This document shows positions 18,473-26,832 of a stretch of 64,000 bases of DNA, piece after piece. The DNA is from Novosphingobium sp. CF614 (GTDB taxonomy: Bacteria > Pseudomonadota > Alphaproteobacteria > Sphingomonadales > Sphingomonadaceae), in assembly GCF_900113255.1 (NCBI RefSeq), contig NZ_FOOR01000004.1:186001-250000 (forward strand). The letters run 5' to 3'. Below the pieces are notes generated by a model, which had not been told where the DNA came from, ran no database searches, and was given only the letters and a program-made list of their open reading frames with translations. The number at the start of each line of letters is the position of its first letter. Within the stretch, counting starts at the first letter, position 1. Made by a program: the position numbers and the translations under genes.

Positions 18473-18971
18473 CCAGGCCTTTCCCCTACTTTAGTGATTT
18501 CATCCCCGGAACATGCATCGGGGGACTTTCGGAAACCACGCAAAAACCACGACCAGCCCGCGACCCTCGATGGAAATCCAAGGCCGCGGACACAATTGAC
18601 GACAGGCACGCCCGGCCCCAGTTTCCGCTGTGGCCTGGCGTGCGTTCCGACCGGGAACTTAGGTCAGTAGTGCCGGGAGGACAATTTGGCACGGCATGTG
18701 TCATTCACCCTGACCGCATGCGATACTCTCACTTGCGGTAAAACCCCGTTCGCATGAGGCGGAATGGTGAAGTGCGCCCATGTTCTGCGGCTCGCGGCGA
18801 TCGCTGGAAGCTCGGCTCTCATGGTAATGACCAGGGGTGCTCTTGTTCTTGGTGATTCTGCCGTGTCTGAAGGGACGTGCAGTCCAGGGAGCAGTTCGGG
18901 TTTTCGGGCAACGATCAAGCGAAGCGTGGAAATCGAACCGGAGATTTGGGATCGAACGAGGAATTGGAACG
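18473..18971. other. 499-bp divergent control region
   Basis: Lies between the first gene of the minus-strand operon and the plus-strand ligase, so it should hold both promoters. Visible structure: an imperfect 12-bp inverted repeat at 18606-18643 (GCACGCCCGGCC against GGCCTGGCGTGC, one mismatch, 14-nt loop). Short open frames here have no protein-like composition or ribosome site. I could not place -10/-35 boxes with confidence. Confidence 0.5.
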
Positions 18972-20462
18972 ATGAGTCTGGCAGAGCGAATTCGCCGGGT
19001 TCTGCAACTGGGCGGTAACGGCTGGGCGCTGGAATTCGAAGGCACCACATTCAGCTGGTCGCAGATCGAGGCGCTGGCCGACGCGATCGGCGATGCCGTC
19101 CGCCTTGCCGGAGCCAAGGACCACGACGTTATCGGCTGGGCGGCAGAGAACCTGCCGGGCGCCATTGCCGGCATGGCGGGGCTTGCCATGCACGAACATT
19201 GCGCCGCCCTGATAAATCCGCACATACCGGCCAAGATCCTTGCGCGCGAGATCCGCGAACAGCGTTTCCCGGTGATCCTGGGCAGCAGCCATTTCTGGTC
19301 GTTCGAAGGCTTGATCGAGGCTGCGCGGGAGGTTGGCACCGCCGGCCTGCTGGTATCGCTGGATGCCAACGGCGGCACCGTCGTTCCTATCGAGGGCCTG
19401 GAAAAGGTGGGCCCCGGCCCGCACCGCGATCCCATGCCGGACTACGTCGTCGAACGGCTGAGCAGCGGTACGACCGGACCGCCGAAGCGCTCTCCCCAGT
19501 CGGAGGAAGCCATCCTCAAGGCCCTGCAGGTGGGCCAGCGCAGCGACAAGCCCGAAGAGGAAGATCTGCGGATCAAGAGCTCGCCCTCGATCGTGTTCCG
19601 TCCGCTGGCCCATGCCGGATCGTTTTCCACGCTGCTGGCATTGTGGTCGGCGCGGCCGATCGCCTTGCAGCAGAAGTTCTCGATCGAACACACCATCGGC
19701 GCGGTGCAACGCCATCGGCCCAAGGTGATCCAGCTCGTGCCCGCCATGATCCGCATGATCTGGGATGCCGATGTTCCGCGCGATGCGCTGTCCAGCCTCA
19801 TCGCCGTGCGCAGCGGCACCGCGCCGCTCGATCCCGTGCTGCAGGCCGATTTCGAGGAAAAGTACGGCATTCCGATCCTGATCGACTATGGCGCCACTGA
19901 ATTCGGCGGAGCCGCCTGCTGGACCCTGGGCGATCACAGACAGTTCGCCGCCGCCAAGCGCGGCAGCGTGGGCCGCCCGGTGCCCGGTGCCCGGCTACGG
20001 GTCGTCGATCAGGAAAGCGGCGTGGAAATCACCGACGGGCGAATGGGCATCCTCGAGGTCAATATCGAAGGCAAGACCGAAGGCTGGATATCCACCACCG
20101 ATCTCGCCGCGATCGACGGGGACGGCTTCCTGTTCATCCGCGGCCGCGCCGACGACGCCATCGTGCGCGGCGGCTTCAAGGTTCTCCCCGACGATGTGGC
20201 GCGGGTACTCCGCCAGCATCCCCTGGTGGGGGACGTGGCCGTGGTCGGCGTGGACGATCACCGGCTAGGCCAGGTGCCGGTGGCCGTTGTGGAAACGCGT
20301 CCCGGCCAGCCCGCACCCGACGCGGCCGAGCTCGAGCAGCTCGCGCGCGACAACCTGACTCCCTATCAGGTGCCCGCCGCCTTCCGCTTTACCGACAAGC
20401 TGCCCCGCACCCCGTCGCTGAAAATCATCCGCGCCGAAGTGCTGGAGATGGCAAAGGGGTGA
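18972..20462 (+). CDS. AMP-forming acyl-CoA synthetase
   Basis: ANL-superfamily adenylating enzyme, 496 aa. The AMP/phosphate loop SSGTTGPPKRSPQ occurs near residues 160-172, GATEFGG is the A5-type motif, the ISTTDLAAIDGDGFL...GRADD block contains the adenylate-binding Asp, and PSLKIIRAEV near the end has the C-terminal catalytic Lys. It converts a carboxylic acid plus ATP and CoA to an acyl-CoA, the entry step for the dehydrogenase/hydratase genes around it. ATG 18972, preceded by GAGGAA, is preferred over the longer frame start at 18837, which adds non-family sequence. It is 57 bp upstream of the hotdog gene. Confidence 0.9.
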   Translation: MSLAERIRRVLQLGGNGWALEFEGTTFSWSQIEALADAIGDAVRLAGAKDHDVIGWAAENLPGAIAGMAGLAMHEHCAALINPHIPAKILAREIREQRFPVILGSSHFWSFEGLIEAAREVGTAGLLVSLDANGGTVVPIEGLEKVGPGPHRDPMPDYVVERLSSGTTGPPKRSPQSEEAILKALQVGQRSDKPEEEDLRIKSSPSIVFRPLAHAGSFSTLLALWSARPIALQQKFSIEHTIGAVQRHRPKVIQLVPAMIRMIWDADVPRDALSSLIAVRSGTAPLDPVLQADFEEKYGIPILIDYGATEFGGAACWTLGDHRQFAAAKRGSVGRPVPGARLRVVDQESGVEITDGRMGILEVNIEGKTEGWISTTDLAAIDGDGFLFIRGRADDAIVRGGFKVLPDDVARVLRQHPLVGDVAVVGVDDHRLGQVPVAVVETRPGQPAPDAAELEQLARDNLTPYQVPAAFRFTDKLPRTPSLKIIRAEVLEMAKG

Positions 20463-20519
20463 AGTCCGCCTGGTCCTTCCCCCGGTAGAAACATAATCGC
20501 AGAATTTGAGGAGAACCCA

Positions 20520-21806
20520 ATGTCTGACACCGCCGAAGCAAGCATGCCCAAGGCCATAGATGGCCAAATCACCGACGAGGATATCGCACGCGAACGCGCC
20601 CAGATCGGTATCCCGCAGTTCCTGCACGAGGAAACCTTCAACACGCTCATCTCGCATGACGTGATCCGCCATTTCGCGTTCGGTTTCCTCGCTGACGACA
20701 ATCCGCTGTGGCATGACGCCGAACACGCCGCCAAGTCGCGCTGGCGCGGCCCGATCGCGCCGCCGCTTTTCGCCATCACCACCGGGATCAGCGAAACCCC
20801 GCCTTACGAAACGCCGGAAAAGAAGGCGCTGTTCAAGGGGCTGTACCGCAATGTCGGGCGCTACAACGTCGGCACCAAGTGGAAGCTGTTCCGCCCGATC
20901 CGCCCCGGCGACGTGATCTACCGCGAGCTTTCGGTCGACAATGTCGAGGTCAAGCAGCAGTCCTCCTTCTCGGGCGGACGCACCGTGCTGGACCGCATCC
21001 GCCACTTGTTCGTCGACCAGAACGGCGAGCCGGTCGCGGTGCGTTATGAGCATTTCGTCAATGCCGAGCGCAGCGGATCGAAGAAAGTCAGCAAGCACGC
21101 CGACCTCAAGCGTCATGTCTATACGCCCGAGGAAATCGCCAGGATCGATGCCCAGTACGCCGCCGAGGAAATTCGCGGCGCCAATCCGCGCTGGTGGGAA
21201 GACGTGGCGGTCGGTGACGAGATCGTCCCCATCGTCAAGGGCCCGCTGGGCGTGATGGACATCATCGCCGCCCACCTCGGCTGGGGCCTCGCCTCGACTT
21301 ACGGCGGCGGACCGTTCCGCTACAACTGGAAAACCCGCCAGAAGCTGAAGGCCTTCTACAGCGAAGACCAGTATGGCGTGCCGCAATCGATGATGCGCGT
21401 CCACTGGGACCAGGAACGCGCCCAGGATCTGGGCCTGCCCGCCCCCTATGACTATGGCCAGATGCGTTCCAACTGGATGACCCACGCGATCACCAACTGG
21501 ATGGGCGATGACGCCTGGATCGCCGACATCCACACCGAGATCCGCGGGTTCAACTTCCACGGCGACACCACGCTCCTGACCGGCAAGGTCATGGAAAAGG
21601 GTGAGGATGGCAACAATCGCACCGTCACCATGGTCATCACCGGCACCAACCAGCGCGAGGAAGTGACCTGCCGCGCCACGGCCACCGTCCGCCTTCCCTC
21701 GCGCGATTGCGGGCCGATCGTCCTGCCCCGGCCCGATGACGAGCTGCGCGAACGCGGCGCCAGGATGATGGCCGACGCGGCCGAGCGAATCCGCGCCAAG
21801 GCCTGA
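20520..21806 (+). CDS. Double-hotdog acyl dehydratase (MaoC-like)
   Basis: Predicted (R)-type enoyl-CoA hydratase-like protein, 428 aa, with two hotdog halves. The N-terminal half has FLADDNPLWHD near residues 58-68, matching the hydratase-2 D-x(4)-H type active site, then GPIAPPLF. The C-terminal half (from about residue 220, WWEDVAVGD) has the fold signature but no second copy of the motif. It may hydrate or dehydrate a CoA ester made by the adjacent ligase. A GAGGAGAA ribosome site precedes ATG 20520, and a perfect hairpin follows the stop. Confidence 0.83.
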   Translation: MSDTAEASMPKAIDGQITDEDIARERAQIGIPQFLHEETFNTLISHDVIRHFAFGFLADDNPLWHDAEHAAKSRWRGPIAPPLFAITTGISETPPYETPEKKALFKGLYRNVGRYNVGTKWKLFRPIRPGDVIYRELSVDNVEVKQQSSFSGGRTVLDRIRHLFVDQNGEPVAVRYEHFVNAERSGSKKVSKHADLKRHVYTPEEIARIDAQYAAEEIRGANPRWWEDVAVGDEIVPIVKGPLGVMDIIAAHLGWGLASTYGGGPFRYNWKTRQKLKAFYSEDQYGVPQSMMRVHWDQERAQDLGLPAPYDYGQMRSNWMTHAITNWMGDDAWIADIHTEIRGFNFHGDTTLLTGKVMEKGEDGNNRTVTMVITGTNQREEVTCRATATVRLPSRDCGPIVLPRPDDELRERGARMMADAAERIRAKA

Positions 21807-21818
21807 TCGATACGGCAT

Positions 21819-21843
21819 CCGGACGGCCTTCCCGGCCGTCCGG
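21819..21843 (+). terminator. Perfect 10-bp hairpin after the hydratase gene
   Basis: CCGGACGGCC and GGCCGTCCGG enclose TTCCC, 13 bp after the stop of the hotdog gene. The following bases are not T-rich. It probably separates the ligase/hydratase operon from the LysR gene. Confidence 0.65.
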
Positions 21844-21984
21844 CTCCGGAACAAGCCCGCTCCCCAGGCATAGTGTCACCGGGGGCGTCTGGTGCTATCC
21901 GGGATTGACAACGCTCGATCTTGGGGGCCAGTGGATAGCCTCCCCCGCTGACAATGTCGCGCGCTAGTTTCTGGTTGTTTCAAG

Positions 21985-22902
21985 ATGAATCTGAGCCTTG
22001 TACGCATTCAACGCTTCGTAGCGGTTGCGGAACACCTGTCCTTCACCCACGCCGCCACGCTGCTCGGCATCGATCAGCCGTGGCTCTCGCGGCAGATCAT
22101 GCAGCTTGAGGACCAGCTGGGTATCGTGCTGTTCGAACGAAGCGGTGCGCGGATCGCCCTGACGCCCGAAGGACAGGAATTCTACGAGGTCGCGCGCGAG
22201 GTCGAGATGGCGGCGCAGCGGGTTCGCGACAAGGCCATGGAGATGACCCGGCGCATCCGGTCGGAAATGACGATCTGTGTCGCCTATGCCACCTTTTCGC
22301 TGAAGGGCCGCCACCGCCTGCTGGAACGGTTCGCGAAGATCCGGCCGGACGTGAACATCGAGATATCGGCTTCCGAATGGACGGACGAAGTCGTGGCGAA
22401 AGTGAAGTCCGGCGAAGCGGACTTCGGGATCGCGTTCGGCCCTCTCGACGACCAGAACGTCGAAACCTGCGAACTCGAAGCGCTGGAACTGGCGATGGCG
22501 GTGCCCAAGGAGCATCCGCTGGCAGCCAAGTCATCGCTTCACCTTTCGGACCTCAAGGATCTTCCGGTCGCGATAACGATCAAGGATCCGAAGATGATCC
22601 GCCTTGCCCCACGGTACTCGTGGCTCTTCAACGCGGGCGCGGAGCCGGTCCACGTCCCCGAAGGCCGGCGATATGTCCTGGACGTGGCGCAGCAGCGGCG
22701 CATCTGCGTGATGTGCTACACGGCGGCGGACCAGGTGCCCGAAGATTTCATCAAACTGCCGTTCGCCGACCCGCTGCCGCCGTTCATGCTCATCCTGGTC
22801 CGGTCCAAGCGCATCATGTCGCCCTCCGCCGAGCGGCTTTGGCGTCTGGCCGATGAAATGGCCAAGGAAGCGAGCCCCAAAGGGGGCCCGAAAGCCAAGT
22901 AG
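21985..22902 (+). CDS. LysR-family transcriptional regulator
   Basis: LysR-type regulator, 305 aa. The N-terminal winged helix-turn-helix is clear: FVAVAEHLSFTHAATLLGID then QPWLSRQIMQLEDQLG, about residues 10-48. The rest is a periplasmic-binding-like effector domain. It is a candidate regulator of the ligase/hydratase genes upstream, the long minus-strand operon, or the sulfotransferase operon that ends 36 bp away on the other strand. The effector is probably a pathway intermediate (inference). Confidence 0.92.
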   Translation: MNLSLVRIQRFVAVAEHLSFTHAATLLGIDQPWLSRQIMQLEDQLGIVLFERSGARIALTPEGQEFYEVAREVEMAAQRVRDKAMEMTRRIRSEMTICVAYATFSLKGRHRLLERFAKIRPDVNIEISASEWTDEVVAKVKSGEADFGIAFGPLDDQNVETCELEALELAMAVPKEHPLAAKSSLHLSDLKDLPVAITIKDPKMIRLAPRYSWLFNAGAEPVHVPEGRRYVLDVAQQRRICVMCYTAADQVPEDFIKLPFADPLPPFMLILVRSKRIMSPSAERLWRLADEMAKEASPKGGPKAK

Positions 22903-22938
22903 ACGCCAATCACGCTGCGGCGGGAAGCGATCAGGCGA

Positions 22939-23271
22939 TCACGCCGCGGCGTTCCATTCGCCCTCGAGTTCGGTGAAAGTCACCGTCACGCTGGCGGGGT
23001 CGTAGCAATCGCTGCCCGGCATCTCCGGCGTGCCGTTGCGCCGACCGATTTCGCGCATGACATCGCGCGGATCGTCGCATTCGACTTCCAGAATAGCCAC
23101 GAAGCGATCCTGGTCCTCGCCGCCTTTCCCCATGACCTTGAAGCGCTTCGCCGAAACCAGGCCTGGTACGCGCATGATGTCGGGGAAATGCTGCACGCGG
23201 CACCATTCGCTGTATTCCTCGCCGCGACCGGGCTTGGCCGCCGTATTGAACACGATGTGGAATCTGGCCAT
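22939..23271 (-). CDS. Small dimeric alpha/beta-barrel (EthD-like) protein
   Basis: 110-aa protein of ferredoxin-like alpha/beta type: FHIVFNTAAKPGRGEEYSEW, QHFPDIMRVPGLVSAKRF, then a FVAILEVECDD strand. This pattern resembles EthD-like and other small dimeric barrels found beside oxygenases, where they may bind or process an unstable product. No catalytic residue can be assigned. ATG 23271 gives the family-length protein; the frame extends upstream without support. It is the last gene of a three-gene operon with the DUF1214-like and sulfotransferase genes. Confidence 0.75.
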   Translation of the reverse strand: MARFHIVFNTAAKPGRGEEYSEWCRVQHFPDIMRVPGLVSAKRFKVMGKGGEDQDRFVAILEVECDDPRDVMREIGRRNGTPEMPGSDCYDPASVTVTFTELEGEWNAAA

Positions 23272-23294
23272 CGAACCAATCCTTTCCTGTTGTA

Positions 23295-24581
23295 TTATCG
23301 CGGCTGACTGCCGCCGGTTTCCATATTCGTTTGGGCATTCAGGGCATAGCGCCGCGCGAAGGCGGCCTTTCGCGCGGCGCGCTGTTCGTCGCGTTCTCTC
23401 GCCGTCAGCCAGCGCATGTCGCCGGGCAAGGCCCCGCGCAAGTCGGCTAGCGGGACGAGCCGTGCCGTAAAGCCCGGTCCGCCGCGCGGGGGCTCTGGCG
23501 GCAAGCCCTGCCAGCGCAGCATCATCATCACCCGCGAGAAACCACCGCAATCGAGCCAGTTGGCAACGCCCGGGTCACGCCGGGAAATGACCGCGCGAAG
23601 ACGGCCGTCGGCGCAAGGCGTGCATTGGCCGCGATTCAGGCTGGACGTGATCCGATCGGCATCAAGCGACTGGAACAGCCAATTGCTGAGCTCAATCGCG
23701 CAATAGGCGGCGCCCGCCGGCTCGCAATCGATGATGACCGCATTGTCCGGCCCCAGATCGAAATAGCCGCGTCCCAGCGCCTGGGTGACCAGCCCGCCGG
23801 TGCCCCGGTTCGCCGGCAGGAATTTCCAGCTGTTCAGCCGCATGTTGATGAAAGTCGATTGGAACCAGAAGTACAGCGGCACGTCCTCCCGCGCCCTGAA
23901 CACTGCCGCCTGCGCCATCTCCTCGCGCGAAAGCGGCGCGGTGCTGGGTTCGCCCAGGCGCTCGATCTCGAGCGCGAAAGGCGTTTCATGCTCCCAGTCC
24001 TCCATCGAGTCCCGCACGTAGAGGAACTTGACATGCGGCGCGGTGGTCATGTGGTTGCGCCGGGCGCCGGCCGGCTCGTCGTCGATGGTCAGGACAAAGG
24101 AACCGTCGGGTCGCCGCTCCAGCATGTGGCTCTCGATCGTTGCGATCGTCACCGAAGTACCATAGTCGCCCACCAGCGTGAACGAGACATTGGCCGGTTC
24201 GCGCCCCACCGGCCGGCCGGTCACCCGATAACGGGTGCCGTGGGCAACGCCGGCGAGCCGGTAGATATTGTCGGGATTGTCCCCGCCGGTCCGCGTGCCG
24301 GGCACGTCGTGCCCGTGCCACGAATGGGGCGGCATGAAATTGCGCACGAAGCGCGGGTGCTGGCTGTCGCTGGCGGCGGCCTTGAACAGCCAGTTCGCCA
24401 AGTACTCGTCCAGCATGGACTCGATTCCCGGCACCACTTCATCGGGGATGGCATCGGCCCAGGCATTGCGCCAGAGCCGGCCGACATGTTCGCGCGCGGC
24501 CTTGACCCGATCATCCTGCAACAGCGCGATGACATCGGCTTCGGCGGCCAGTTGGCCGGCATTGTCGGCGGGATTCATCAT
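23295..24581 (-). CDS. DUF1214-like protein of unknown function
   Basis: 428-aa protein with no signal peptide or membrane helix. The C-terminal part has ISRRDPGVANWLDCGGF followed by MMLRWQG, resembling the DUF1214 pattern of a decorated DPG-NW motif before a final strand. The central region has FLYVRDSMEDWEHE and YFWFQSTFINMRLNSW. Function is unknown. The start ATG 24581 overlaps the sulfotransferase stop (ATGA), so the two are coupled and probably act on the same substrate. The family assignment is from memory of the motif and is moderate. Confidence 0.68.
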   Translation of the reverse strand: MMNPADNAGQLAAEADVIALLQDDRVKAAREHVGRLWRNAWADAIPDEVVPGIESMLDEYLANWLFKAAASDSQHPRFVRNFMPPHSWHGHDVPGTRTGGDNPDNIYRLAGVAHGTRYRVTGRPVGREPANVSFTLVGDYGTSVTIATIESHMLERRPDGSFVLTIDDEPAGARRNHMTTAPHVKFLYVRDSMEDWEHETPFALEIERLGEPSTAPLSREEMAQAAVFRAREDVPLYFWFQSTFINMRLNSWKFLPANRGTGGLVTQALGRGYFDLGPDNAVIIDCEPAGAAYCAIELSNWLFQSLDADRITSSLNRGQCTPCADGRLRAVISRRDPGVANWLDCGGFSRVMMMLRWQGLPPEPPRGGPGFTARLVPLADLRGALPGDMRWLTARERDEQRAARKAAFARRYALNAQTNMETGGSQPR

Positions 24582-25795
24582 GCCCGCGCCTCCCGCGCCA
24601 CGCCATGCCGTTCGATATAGGCGCCGAAGGCCTCCTCTATGTCGGCTTCGCAAAGCCCGAAGTCGGCCAGGGCATAGCGCCGCGCCGGGCCCTTGCCATG
24701 CCTGTCGGCTTCGAGATGGGCCGCCATGGCGCTCTGCGTCGCGGCGGACAGGCCGAGGCCGAATGCCTCGTAAAGCCGCCGGGCGGTGCCGATGGGATCG
24801 GCGATCAGATCGACATAGTGCACATCCACGATCCGCGCCTCCGGATGAGCCTCGCGCCAGGCGTCGAGACGGTCGAGAATACCGGACCAGTTGGCCACCA
24901 GGCGGGGGCCCAGCGCCAGGGGATCGACACTGCTGTCCGAGGCGAGACTGTAGAGTTTCATGTAAAGGCTTGCCATCGACGGGATGACCTTGCCCGGATC
25001 GCGATGGTTGATGAAAACCAAGGCATCGGGAAAGGCCGCGAACAGCGCCTCCGTCTGGATGATATGCGAAGGTGCCTTGAGCAGCCAGCGGCGCCTTGCC
25101 CCATCGCCCTGCAGGCTCTCCATCATGCCCTTCTGCCAGGCATAGCTGTCGGCCACGGCATCCGGGCCTCCCGCCAGCGCGGCGAAGGCCGGCGCATGGT
25201 AGAAGGCGCCCAGCGGCATGCCGCAGGCCGCTTCCTGGAGAAACACGCATTCTTCGGGCGCCGCGGCGGCATAAGGATGGATCGCGGTAACGTCCGGCGC
25301 GGTAAAGCCCTGGAATGCGAGAATACTTTCGTAAAGCCCCGTTCGCTCGGCTTCGTTCGCGCCCGCTTGCCCGGGCGGCGGAACCGGGATCGCCGCTTGC
25401 GCCGCCGTGGCCACGCGGTTGTCCGGGTCGCTGGCGAGAAGACCGTGCAGGAACGTGGTTCCCGCGCGCGGCAACCCGGTTCCCACCAGCGGAGCCGCGA
25501 TGGCGGCATCATGGTCGAGCCGCCGATGATGATCGACCTGACGAAGGCGTGAGCACAGCAGCACGTGAAGCCGCGAATGGGCGCGCGAACGCCCGGTCTG
25601 GTGGAGCCGTGCTTCGCCTTCGAGCCCTTGGCACAAGGCGTCGAGGCGCGCGCGGAAACGCTGCTCCGCCCAGCGCTCGCCCCCCCAGTCGCTCAGGCCG
25701 GTCGCACGCTCGGCCTGTGTCATCAGCTCCGGCGCATGAAACGAACCTGCATAGGGCTTCAAAGCCGCGGCATAAACCGCGCCCAGCATAGGCAT
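24578..25795 (-). CDS. Sulfotransferase family protein
   Basis: PAPS-dependent sulfotransferase-type protein, 405 aa. The 5'-phosphosulfate loop is GTGLPRAGTTFLHGLL near residues 105-120, and the 3'-phosphate region is LVFINHRDPGKVIPSMASLY. An intervening WLLKAPSHI is the usual stem of the family. It would transfer a sulfuryl group to a hydroxyl, although many bacterial homologues are untested. First gene of an operon with DUF1214-like and small-barrel genes, divergent from two TauD-type dioxygenases, some relatives of which release sulfite or sulfate from organosulfur compounds. Confidence 0.85.
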   Translation of the reverse strand: MPMLGAVYAAALKPYAGSFHAPELMTQAERATGLSDWGGERWAEQRFRARLDALCQGLEGEARLHQTGRSRAHSRLHVLLCSRLRQVDHHRRLDHDAAIAAPLVGTGLPRAGTTFLHGLLASDPDNRVATAAQAAIPVPPPGQAGANEAERTGLYESILAFQGFTAPDVTAIHPYAAAAPEECVFLQEAACGMPLGAFYHAPAFAALAGGPDAVADSYAWQKGMMESLQGDGARRRWLLKAPSHIIQTEALFAAFPDALVFINHRDPGKVIPSMASLYMKLYSLASDSSVDPLALGPRLVANWSGILDRLDAWREAHPEARIVDVHYVDLIADPIGTARRLYEAFGLGLSAATQSAMAAHLEADRHGKGPARRYALADFGLCEADIEEAFGAYIERHGVAREARA

Positions 25796-25872
25796 CGCCA
25801 GCTCTCCCCCTAAAGATTCTTTGCAATTCTGGCATGGATGGTATCAACGGGATTGCAAATCGCGGCCGAGGA

Positions 25873-25896
25873 ATTTCACATCCGAGGATGTGAAAT
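25873..25896. promoter_or_regulatory. Perfect 24-bp operator-like palindrome
   Basis: ATTTCACATCC (25873-25883) and GGATGTGAAAT (25886-25896) are exact inverse complements around GA. It lies in the 129-bp divergent region between the sulfotransferase operon and the TauD pair, 28 bp before the TauD start. Length and symmetry fit a dimeric repressor site. No second copy was noticed in the window. Confidence 0.65.
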
Positions 25897-25924
25897 CTCG
25901 ACGCCCGCCAAGGAGGAGAGGGAC

Positions 25925-26779
25925 ATGACGGTCACGGAAATGACGATTCCGGCCATCGATTTGACGCCGCTTATCGGCTCAAGGATCGATACCGATATAG
26001 AAACCCTGCTGAGCGGCCGATACGCGAGGGATATCCGCGCCCTGCTGGCGTCCAGGGTAGTGCTGGTCTTTCCGGAGATCGGGATGACCGACGAGCAGCA
26101 GATCGCCTTCACCGCCACGCTGGGCACTCCCGCGAACGAGAACAACGGCTATGCCGGCCCTGACGGAAAGCCGCAACCGATCTACCGGGTGGACGCCGCG
26201 CAGAACGATCAGCATGCGATCAGGAGGCTCAGGAACAATTTCCTGTGGCACCTGGACGGATCGATGCACGAAGTGCCGATCCTGGCCTCCATACTGTCCG
26301 CCAAGCAAGTGGCCCCGGCGGGTGGAGAAACCGAATGGGCAAATACCTGCGCCGCCTTTGCCGCTCTGCCCGAGGCCGAGCGGGACGCGCTTGAAAACCT
26401 GCGCGTCGTCCACGCGAACTGGGCCCTTGCGCGCCATTCGAACCCCGAGCCGACATATGCGGAATTCGAGCAGTCTCGCCGGGGACCGTCCAAGTCGCAG
26501 CCACTGGTGTGGAAACATCGCTCCGGCCGGAAATCATTGGTGGTCGGTTCCACCGCCGCCTATGTCGAAGGGATGGAACCGCTCGACAGCCTGGACCTGC
26601 TGGTGCGGCTGCGCGACTGGGCCACGCAGCCGCAATTCGTCTATCGCCACGAATGGAAAGTCGGCGACATGGTGATGTGGGACAACACCGCCACCCTGCA
26701 CCGCGCCCGCCCTTACGAGTTGAACTGCGGGCGCCTGATGCACCGTACCGTGCTGAGGGGCGAGGAACCGATCGCCTGA
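25925..26779 (+). CDS. TauD/TfdA-family Fe(II)/2-oxoglutarate dioxygenase
   Basis: 2-oxoglutarate-dependent dioxygenase, 284 aa. The Fe(II) ligands are H109 and D111 (LWHLDG) and H259 (TLHRARPY). R270 and R274 (GRLMHR) are placed 11 and 15 residues later, as for 2-oxoglutarate binding in TauD. The enzyme hydroxylates a carbon next to a heteroatom or a ring, releasing succinate and CO2. ATG 25925 follows AAGGAGGAGAGGGAC; the longer frame start at 25838 lies across the palindrome and is rejected. The next gene is an ungapped paralogue. Confidence 0.93.
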   Translation: MTVTEMTIPAIDLTPLIGSRIDTDIETLLSGRYARDIRALLASRVVLVFPEIGMTDEQQIAFTATLGTPANENNGYAGPDGKPQPIYRVDAAQNDQHAIRRLRNNFLWHLDGSMHEVPILASILSAKQVAPAGGETEWANTCAAFAALPEAERDALENLRVVHANWALARHSNPEPTYAEFEQSRRGPSKSQPLVWKHRSGRKSLVVGSTAAYVEGMEPLDSLDLLVRLRDWATQPQFVYRHEWKVGDMVMWDNTATLHRARPYELNCGRLMHRTVLRGEEPIA

Positions 26780-26832
26780 AGCGCAAGATGGCACCGCACC
26801 GGGGCCTTGAGCAGTTAATGGGAGAAGGAATG

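Noticed and set aside
18764..19018. 84-codon frame with a hydrophobic N terminus in the divergent region
   Set aside because: Runs into the ligase gene in another frame, has no ribosome site and no family resemblance.
21905..21910. TTGACA as a -35 box for the LysR gene
   Set aside because: No -10-like hexamer at the right spacing downstream.
23295..25250. Long upstream extension of the DUF1214-like gene (651 codons)
   Set aside because: The extra N-terminal part lies within the sulfotransferase gene in another frame; the ATGA overlap at 24578-24581 gives the proper start.
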